64,000 nt of DNA from Bradyrhizobium sp. CB1650. Lineage in GTDB: Bacteria; Pseudomonadota; Alphaproteobacteria; Rhizobiales; Xanthobacteraceae. Made by a program: the position numbers and the translations under genes. The notes beneath the pieces were generated by a model. That model did not search any database and was not told the DNA's origin. It saw only the letters and a program-made list of their open reading frames with translations. The DNA lies in contig NZ_CP121695.1 in assembly GCF_029761915.1 (NCBI RefSeq), forward strand, positions 7,469,501-7,533,500, given 5' to 3'. Below, piece by piece: positions 58,541-64,000 of this stretch; positions within the stretch are counted from its first letter, which is position 1; every line of letters starts with the position of its first letter.

Positions 58541-59554
58541 ATGGAAGAGCTCAGATCGATCATCGGCAAAGTTGCCACCGGCGCCACTCTGACGCGCGAG
58601 GAAACTGCCTCAGCCTTCGACAGCATGATGTCGGGGCGAGCGACTCCCTCGCAAATCGGTGGCTTGTTGATGGGGATGCGGGTCCGAGGCGAGACGGTCG
58701 AAGAAGTCACCGGCGCCGCCTCCGCGATGCGGAATAGAATGCCGCGCGTGGAGGCGGCATGCGACCCCGTCGGTATCGCCGGCACGAGCGACACCCCTAT
58801 ATATTCGGTCAACGTGTCGACGTGTGCTTCCTTCATCGTCGCCGGTGTCGGTATTCCTGTCGCCAAGCATGCCAACCGCGCTGCGCCTTCGGGTTCAAGC
58901 GCCGCAGACGTGTTGGCGCGCCTCGGCGTGAAGGTCGATCTCAAGCCTGAAGCTATTGCACGTTGTGTACAGGAAGCCAACATCGGCTTCATGTTTGCGT
59001 TAGCCCGTTATCCGGCGATGCAGCGCGTCGGCCAGATCCGGACCGCACTTGGAACCCACACGATCTTTAATCTAATTGAGCCTCTGTCCAATCCGGCCAG
59101 GGTCAAGCGGCAGATCATTGGGGTATTCTCTCCTGAATGGGTCCAGCCTCTGGCGTACGTCTTGAACAACCTTGGTGCCGAGTCGGTATGGGTTGTTCAT
59201 GGCTCGGACGGGCTCGACGAAATAACCATTAGCGGTCCAACCCTTGTTGCTGCGCTTGAGGCGGGTATAGTCCGCACCTTCGAAGTGACGCCGGAAGAAG
59301 CCGGGCTCCCCCGCTGCCGCAACGACGCGCTGGAGAACAACGATGCCGAGGCTAATGCCGTTGCTCTGCAAAATGTGCTTGATGGCGAACCAGGTCGATT
59401 TCGCAACGCCGCGCTTTTGAACGCGGCGGCGGCATTGGTTGTGGCCGGCCGGGCCTCGACCTTGCAGGAAGGCGTAGCACTCGGACAAGAATCACTTGAT
59501 GGAGGCGCCGCAGCCGCTCGACTGAAGCGCCTGGTCGCGGTTTCGAACGCGTGA
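58541..59554 (+). CDS. TrpD-like anthranilate phosphoribosyltransferase, divergent
   Basis: 337 residues, normal TrpD length and fold ([97 protein letters not shown]). The PRPP loop normally reads GTGGD but here residues 78-84 are GIAGTSD, and KHGNR is KHANR (109-113). These changes at the phosphoribosyl site suggest an altered substrate or weakened activity, so I do not assign trpD. A MerR-type promoter lies just upstream. No other trp gene is adjacent. Confidence 0.75.
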   Translation: MEELRSIIGKVATGATLTREETASAFDSMMSGRATPSQIGGLLMGMRVRGETVEEVTGAASAMRNRMPRVEAACDPVGIAGTSDTPIYSVNVSTCASFIVAGVGIPVAKHANRAAPSGSSAADVLARLGVKVDLKPEAIARCVQEANIGFMFALARYPAMQRVGQIRTALGTHTIFNLIEPLSNPARVKRQIIGVFSPEWVQPLAYVLNNLGAESVWVVHGSDGLDEITISGPTLVAALEAGIVRTFEVTPEEAGLPRCRNDALENNDAEANAVALQNVLDGEPGRFRNAALLNAAAALVVAGRASTLQEGVALGQESLDGGAAAARLKRLVAVSNA

Positions 59555-59809
59555 CAGCCGAGCTGGCCGATGTTTCAGTATTCCGACCAAGACTGCTGCT
59601 CACGAGCGCGAAAGTATTGCAGGCGCGAATGCGCGTCATTTCTGCGGGATTTCAAGGAGCCTGCGCCGCCTGCGCTCGCCTTCACCAAAGCAATTCGCGC
59701 TGAGCACGCGGCCGAGCGCCAACTTTTTTATCGACGAGAGCCTGTTGCAGCCAGGGTTGCCTCGGTGAGGACCCACGGCGAAGCGCGCTGCGCGCAAAGG
59801 AGAGAATCG

Positions 59810-59986
59810 ATGATGTCCTGGCTGACGATTGAAACACAGGGATCTATTGCAGTGTTAGAACACATCATTCGGAAGTTCCGGGAATTGATCGATACAGATA
59901 GCTCGATCCCGCCGGAGTTGCGGGGTGCGCTGCACGCGACGCTGGATAAGCATCTTCTCGAGGCAAGAAAACGTTTTCTCCTATAG
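59810..59986 (+). CDS. Small helical protein of unknown function
   Basis: 58 residues, predicted helical: SIAVLEHIIRKFRELIDTDS then PELRGALHATLDKHLLEARK. AAAGGAGAG lies 6-9 nt before tandem ATGs at 59810/59813, a strong ribosome site that makes this small gene credible. No family recognised. Confidence 0.55.
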   Translation: MMSWLTIETQGSIAVLEHIIRKFRELIDTDSSIPPELRGALHATLDKHLLEARKRFLL

Positions 59987-60412
59987 GCGCTTTAGGTGCC
60001 CCGACGCCGTCTGCATGCGGAGAAACTCTGGCAGGCGCGCGCCGGTACCGCAATCGGCCATCCCCTCCGCACGGCGGCGCAGCGAGGTTTCAGCCCAGCT
60101 GGTCGGAATCGCGACCACAACTCTATGTGCACTGGCGCGTCGGCGGCCGCTCAGCGCGGTTCCTGCTTGAGGAGGGTCCTATTGAAACTCGTGGCGGCGG
60201 CAATTCTCAGTTCTGCCGCTGCAATCGCCGGTAACAAGGCGAGATACTGCGCGTCCATCTGGTCATGATTGTAGCTAATCCAAAGGACATCGAAGGCATA
60301 CCCGAGCTCGATCTGAGCTTGCTCGTCACGTAATTTCCGACGCCGGGTACCTTATTACAGGCCGCCCAACACGGATCAAAGTCGGAATCGAGTACAACTC
60401 CAAAGGCAGATC
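59987..60412. other. No gene recognised
   Basis: Short frames only. Confidence 0.4.
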
Positions 60413-60911
60413 ATGAGCCACCAGTTTGAAATGCCGTCTATCCAAGCGGCAGAGTTCCGTCAGGCCATGCGTAATTGGGCGAGCGTGTCGCCATCGTGAC
60501 GACCGGCACGACAGCCGGACGACGTGGACTGACGGTGAGTTCTGTGACGTCCATCTGCATGGAGCCGCCGTGCCTGGTCGTTGGCATCAATGCCTGCTCC
60601 GAGGCACATGATCAGATCCTCGCCAGCGGCAACTTTGGAGTCAGTCTTCTCCGCAGCGACCAGGAAGATCTTGCCCTGCATTTTGGCGGTCGGTGGGGCC
60701 CCAAGGCGTTCACCGCTTCGATACAGCGCCCTAGAATCAAGGCGTTCTCAATGTACCGCTATTGCCGAACGCATTTTGCGCGCTCGAATGCGTTTTGTAT
60801 GATCACAAGGTGCTTGGCACCCATACCATCTTTATCGGACCGAATTATCGCGACCGACAAGGCCGTGGCAATCAACTTGCGGGCGCGCTTCGAACCCTAC
60901 TGCTTGACTGA
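60413..60911 (+). pseudogene. Flavin reductase-like gene with frameshifts
   Basis: Starts MSHQFEMPSIQAAEFRQAMR NW in one phase, stops, and continues in another with VAIVTTGTTAGRRGLTVSSV, TSICMEPPCLVVGINACSEA and NFGVSLLRSDQEDLALHFGG, the flavin-binding half of HpaC/DIM6-type FMN reductases. A third phase ends KVLGTHTIFIGPNYRD, the family's C-terminal strand. At least two indels. Such reductases feed FMNH2 to monooxygenases like the one at 36540. Confidence 0.7.
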
Positions 60912-61442
60912 GCGCGGGTTGCGCAGATGCCGTCGGGAGAGCAGAACGATGGATGGCCTCGATCCCTGGTCGCTTCCAGCAACAGTCATCGAACAATCGA
61001 CCGGGCTGCAACTGTTTCACAGATTAGAGCTCGTATTGAGAGGTCCCTCAGCTCCGGCGATTTCGGCGCTTCGCCGCTCGTGCTATGCTGGCGCTGACCG
61101 GCGACCTCCCCCGTTTGGACGCCTGGGGGTCACCTGGTCAGGCCAATGCGATTTGCGCGGATGTCGCAGGGAAGGTCCTGATCAGAATAATTACAGCTCA
61201 CCAGAACGGCCAAGTCCAGAAGGGCCTTCTTCTTGAGGCCACATAATCCCGTCGAAAACTACCAGCCTTGGTAGCTCAGTTAGAATCAACAGGCGCGTAC
61301 ATCGTTGCCGCAGCAAGATCGGATCCAGAGGCACGCCTGGGTCACAACGGTTGGTGACTCTCTAGATGTTCGGCCTCGATTCTGATGTGAGAGATATTTC
61401 ATCATCTTGCAGCGTGATGACAATCGAATTCAAAGGCGTCAG
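60912..61442. other. No gene recognised
   Basis: CCTTGGTAGCTCAGTTAGAA at 61264 resembles the D-arm start of a tRNA gene but no tRNA can be folded around it. Confidence 0.4.
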
Positions 61443-62567
61443 ATGTCCAGCAACCCGTTCGAAATCGCCCCGGTTCTCGAGGGCATTCGCCGCTGGGTCG
61501 TGATCGAATCTCCGACGGAGCGGCCGGATCAGATCAACAAACTGGCTGATGTCGTCGCAGCAGGCTATCGCGACCTGCCGGCCAGCGTCGAGCGCGTTGC
61601 GGGACGTGACGGCTGCGGCGATCATTTGGTCACCCGCTCTTCTTGGGGGCAGGGCGTACCGGGCATTCTAGTCTTGAGCCATCTCGACACCGTCCATCCG
61701 ATGGGATCCATCGAACGGCTACCATTCAAGATCGACGGCGACAGTGCGTTCGGCCCCGGCATCTACGACATGAAGGGCGGCGCCTACCTCGCCTATCATG
61801 CATTCCGGCAAATCTGCGCCGATGACGTACGCCCACCGCTGGGCATCACCCAGCTCTACGTCTCGGACGACGAGATTGGCAGCCCAACCTCGCGTGCGCT
61901 GATCGAGGCCGAGGGCCGCAAGGCCAAATACGTGCTGGTGACCGAGCCGGCGCGCGACGGCGGCAAGGTCATCACGGGGCGCAAGGGCGTTGCGCGCTTC
62001 GAGGTATTCATCAAGGGCGCGCCCGCGCATGCCGGCACGCGCCCCGAGGACGGCCGCAGCGCGATCCGGGAACTCGGCCATGTGATCCAGACGCTGGAAG
62101 CAATGAACGATCTCACACGCGGTATCACCGTCAACGTCGGCGTCGTCCGCGGCGGCACCAGGCCAAACGTGATCGCGGAACTGGCCTACGCGCAAGTCGA
62201 CATGCGCGTCCCGACCATGGCCCATGCCGACGAGCTGGTGCCGAAGATTCTCGGCATCAGCTCGCGCACCGAGGGCGTCAGCGTGAAGGTATCAGGCAAA
62301 TTGAACCGTCCGCCATATGAGAAAACCAGCGCCGGTGCCGCGCTTTACGAACACGCCAAAAAGCTTGCCGCCGAGCTCGGCTTCGAGCTGCTCGACGCGT
62401 TCAGCGGCGGCGGCTCCAATAGCAATTTCACCGCGCCGCATACCGCGACCCTCGACGGCCTTGGCGTCGACGGCAAGGGCGCGCATACGCATTATGAGCA
62501 ACTCTACATCTCGTCAATTGAACCTCGCGCGCGGCTGCTATACCGCCTCTATCAGACGCTGCGATGA
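61443..62567 (+). CDS. M20-family metallopeptidase (CPG2-like)
   Basis: 374 residues. Di-zinc site and catalytic residues: SHLDTVHPMG (His, Asp), GPGIYDMKGGAYLA (bridging Asp), SDDEIGS (catalytic Glu plus metal ligand), TEPARDGGKVITGRKG, and the late His in GKGAHTHYEQLYIS. The dimerisation domain with GAPAHAGTRPEDGRSAI is inserted as in glutamate carboxypeptidase/ArgE relatives. These enzymes cleave N-acyl or peptidyl amino acids, often glutamate. AAAGG precedes the ATG at 61443. High GC and strong codon bias resemble core-genome genes. Confidence 0.9.
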   Translation: MSSNPFEIAPVLEGIRRWVVIESPTERPDQINKLADVVAAGYRDLPASVERVAGRDGCGDHLVTRSSWGQGVPGILVLSHLDTVHPMGSIERLPFKIDGDSAFGPGIYDMKGGAYLAYHAFRQICADDVRPPLGITQLYVSDDEIGSPTSRALIEAEGRKAKYVLVTEPARDGGKVITGRKGVARFEVFIKGAPAHAGTRPEDGRSAIRELGHVIQTLEAMNDLTRGITVNVGVVRGGTRPNVIAELAYAQVDMRVPTMAHADELVPKILGISSRTEGVSVKVSGKLNRPPYEKTSAGAALYEHAKKLAAELGFELLDAFSGGGSNSNFTAPHTATLDGLGVDGKGAHTHYEQLYISSIEPRARLLYRLYQTLR

Positions 62568-62987
62568 TCCCCGGCACTAGGCGAAGTCAGCGACAGCGAC
62601 GTGCGTTGGATGACGGCCGCCGGAACATTCGCGCGATCGTTCCTCGAACGCCCAAGGGCTACAGGCTACCCCCCAGCAGGCCGACCTGATCGAAAACTAT
62701 CGGTCGGATGCCGCACTTGGTCAGCGCCGGATAGAAGTGACAGCTATTCAATGACGGCGCAGCGGACATCAGGCGCGCAATCGCCTGCAAGGGCAGCGAG
62801 CACTTGGCCGCGGAAGGGCGAGCGTTTCCGATAATGGGCTCATCGGCAGCAACGCCGATCTCAACGGGATGGCGAACTTTCCTGACGCAAATCGCAGCGC
62901 TGAATGCGTGCGACACCAGACCAGCCGGCGGCCCGTTTCCGGCAGCCTGAGAGCTTGGCCGCGTTCACACCGGCTGCCCAAAAGGGC
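62568..62987. other. No gene recognised
   Basis: Short frames only. Confidence 0.4.
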
Positions 62988-63018
62988 TTGAATCGGACGT
63001 AACGTTAAGTTGTACGGT
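62988..63018 (+). promoter_or_regulatory. MerR-type 19-bp-spacer promoter, copy E
   Basis: TTGAAT and TACGGT 19 bp apart, spacer CGGACGTAACGTTAAGTTG. About 520 bp upstream of the GcrA-like gene. The intervening 63019-63535 holds an unsupported frame beginning at 63066. Confidence 0.5.
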
Positions 63019-63535
63019 CTTAAGGTTGGATCTTGGTCTTCCGCCGCGATTGTGAAGGATTGCGAATGTCTCAGCTGGTCAGATCCCTGCCGCCCCGATG
63101 GTCGGTCATGATCCTCATCCCCGGTGGCGGGTCGGCCGAAAGGGCTATGCAGCGAGTCCCGATTGCGGCGCGATGGCTCGCACGCGGCTTTGAATGGTTC
63201 GCCACTCCGGAATTGAGACTACGTGGCTGTCCTGGGGCGGGCCACCAGAGAGCCGATGAGGTCAGAATTGATCGACGTAGACCTCCATCCGAAGCCGCTA
63301 CGGGGGCGCGGCTTCCCGAATCTGAAACAAGCCCCTCCTCTGGCGCGACACCGCGCCAAAATCAGTTCGCCGAACCGGCTTTCCGCTCTGTTCAAACTGC
63401 TTTCCCGTGGCTGGCAAGGCATTTCCATTGCGCAAAGGTGCGACAGACGGCGGGCCTCAGAACGGCGCGGGTTCTCAAGGAGCCTGAGCTGCAAGTGTCG
63501 CCCGGCGTGACCAGCGCGGCATCGGAAGATATTGC

Positions 63536-63820
63536 TTGGCATTCTGGAGCAGGAAGTTGAAAGAGCCCGACGGCGTCCAAAAGGTCCTGTTAATCGACCA
63601 TATTGAAGGCCAATGCCGTTGCATCATCGGCTTCAAAGATGGAGATGCCAGAGCGGCCTATATGTGCGGCGAGCCTGTATATCAAAGACGCGGCAAGAAA
63701 CTGTCTTCGTGGTGTGCCTATCACCACCGACAGATGCACACGACCGCCGCCGAGCAGAACAGAGTGAGTGATCAATCGCCCGAGATTCCTCAAGCAATAT
63801 CCATTGTTCGCAACCCATGA
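63536..63820 (+). CDS. GcrA-like small Cys/His protein
   Basis: 94 residues. GQCRCIIGFKDGDARAAYMC-G-EP followed by SWCAYHHRQMHT resembles the C-terminal Cys/His motif of GcrA-type regulators (CRWP...FCG......SYC..H...AY). The full GcrA HTH is absent, so this is a short relative. The start is uncertain: ATG at 63536, or TTG at 63557 with AGGAAG just before it. The tail after residue ~70 is unstructured. Confidence 0.65.
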   Translation: MAFWSRKLKEPDGVQKVLLIDHIEGQCRCIIGFKDGDARAAYMCGEPVYQRRGKKLSSWCAYHHRQMHTTAAEQNRVSDQSPEIPQAISIVRNP

Positions 63821-64000
63821 CATCCATCAAGAACCCGGTCCGGCCTAGGCCGTGTGATCATAGCCTGTACAAAGGCCAACCGAAGCATGTGATCGGAGCC
63901 TCGCCGAGCAATTCTGGGATGCGGCTGAAGCGCATCGGGACAAAAGTAATGTGCGGGCCTGAGGCGCATGGATAACAAGTTGGATCTCTGCACACTGATC
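63821..64000. other. No gene recognised at window edge
   Basis: No supported frame in the last 180 bp. Confidence 0.4.

Noticed and set aside
61261..61330. tRNA-like start (TTGGTAGCTCAGTT)
   Set aside because: No acceptor stem, anticodon arm or T-loop can be folded; chance match or a tiny relic.

Overview
The window reads as part of the symbiosis island of a slow-growing soybean-type rhizobium, most likely Bradyrhizobium of the B. elkanii group. The evidence is a rhizobitoxine gene cluster, a groESL pair behind a NifA/sigma-54 promoter, a NopT-type type III effector with a tts box, nodPQ sulfate-activation genes, and many small bradyrhizobial proteins scattered among IS remnants and pseudogenes. 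No CRISPR array, rRNA gene, complete tRNA gene or intact IS element was seen.

Layout. 1-1.5 kb: the end of a pabB-type chorismate enzyme overlapping its glutaminase pabA. 1.6-2.9 kb: a truncated feruloyl-CoA synthetase-like gene and an intact crotonase. 3-11 kb (minus strand): a tightly coupled six-gene rhizobitoxine operon (rtxA, rtxC, class I glutaminase/peptidase C26, EamA transporter, ATP-grasp ligase, glutamine synthetase-like ligase). 11-13 kb: IS110 and other debris. 13-17.4 kb: nodQ, nodP and a sulfotransferase. 17.4-25 kb: a gene-poor zone with small proteins, a frameshifted MarR regulator, and a collapsed sensor kinase next to an intact FixJ-like regulator. 25-35 kb: a hemerythrin protein, a putative sRNA, metE under a cobalamin riboswitch, a secreted protein, a secreted nuclease and a Tat-exported beta carbonic anhydrase. 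36-42 kb: a flavin monooxygenase, an (AG)n tract, a second putative sRNA and an FkbM methyltransferase. 42-46.4 kb: groES, groEL and an acyl-CoA dehydrogenase. 47-53 kb: IS256 remnant, nopT, tts boxes and small proteins. 54-59.6 kb: a three-gene biotin-dependent carboxylase operon and a divergent trpD-like gene. 60-64 kb: a broken flavin reductase, an M20 peptidase and a GcrA-like small protein.

How the genes work together. The rtx operon makes, and probably exports, an enol-ether amino acid that inhibits cystathionine beta-lyase and ACC synthase. Its paired gamma-glutamyl ligase-like and gamma-glutamyl hydrolase-like enzymes suggest masking of the amino group during synthesis. nodPQ would supply PAPS to the neighbouring sulfotransferase. 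groESL would be induced with nitrogen fixation. The most striking unexplained pattern is six copies of a promoter with a 19-bp spacer and an ACGT-centred dyad (MerR-type architecture). One points at the rtx operon, one at the trpD-like gene and one at the nuclease/carbonic anhydrase pair. Two further signals deserve attention: two leaderless RNA-like loci with anti-Shine-Dalgarno hairpin loops followed by terminators, and three or four tts boxes with no recognisable effector behind them.
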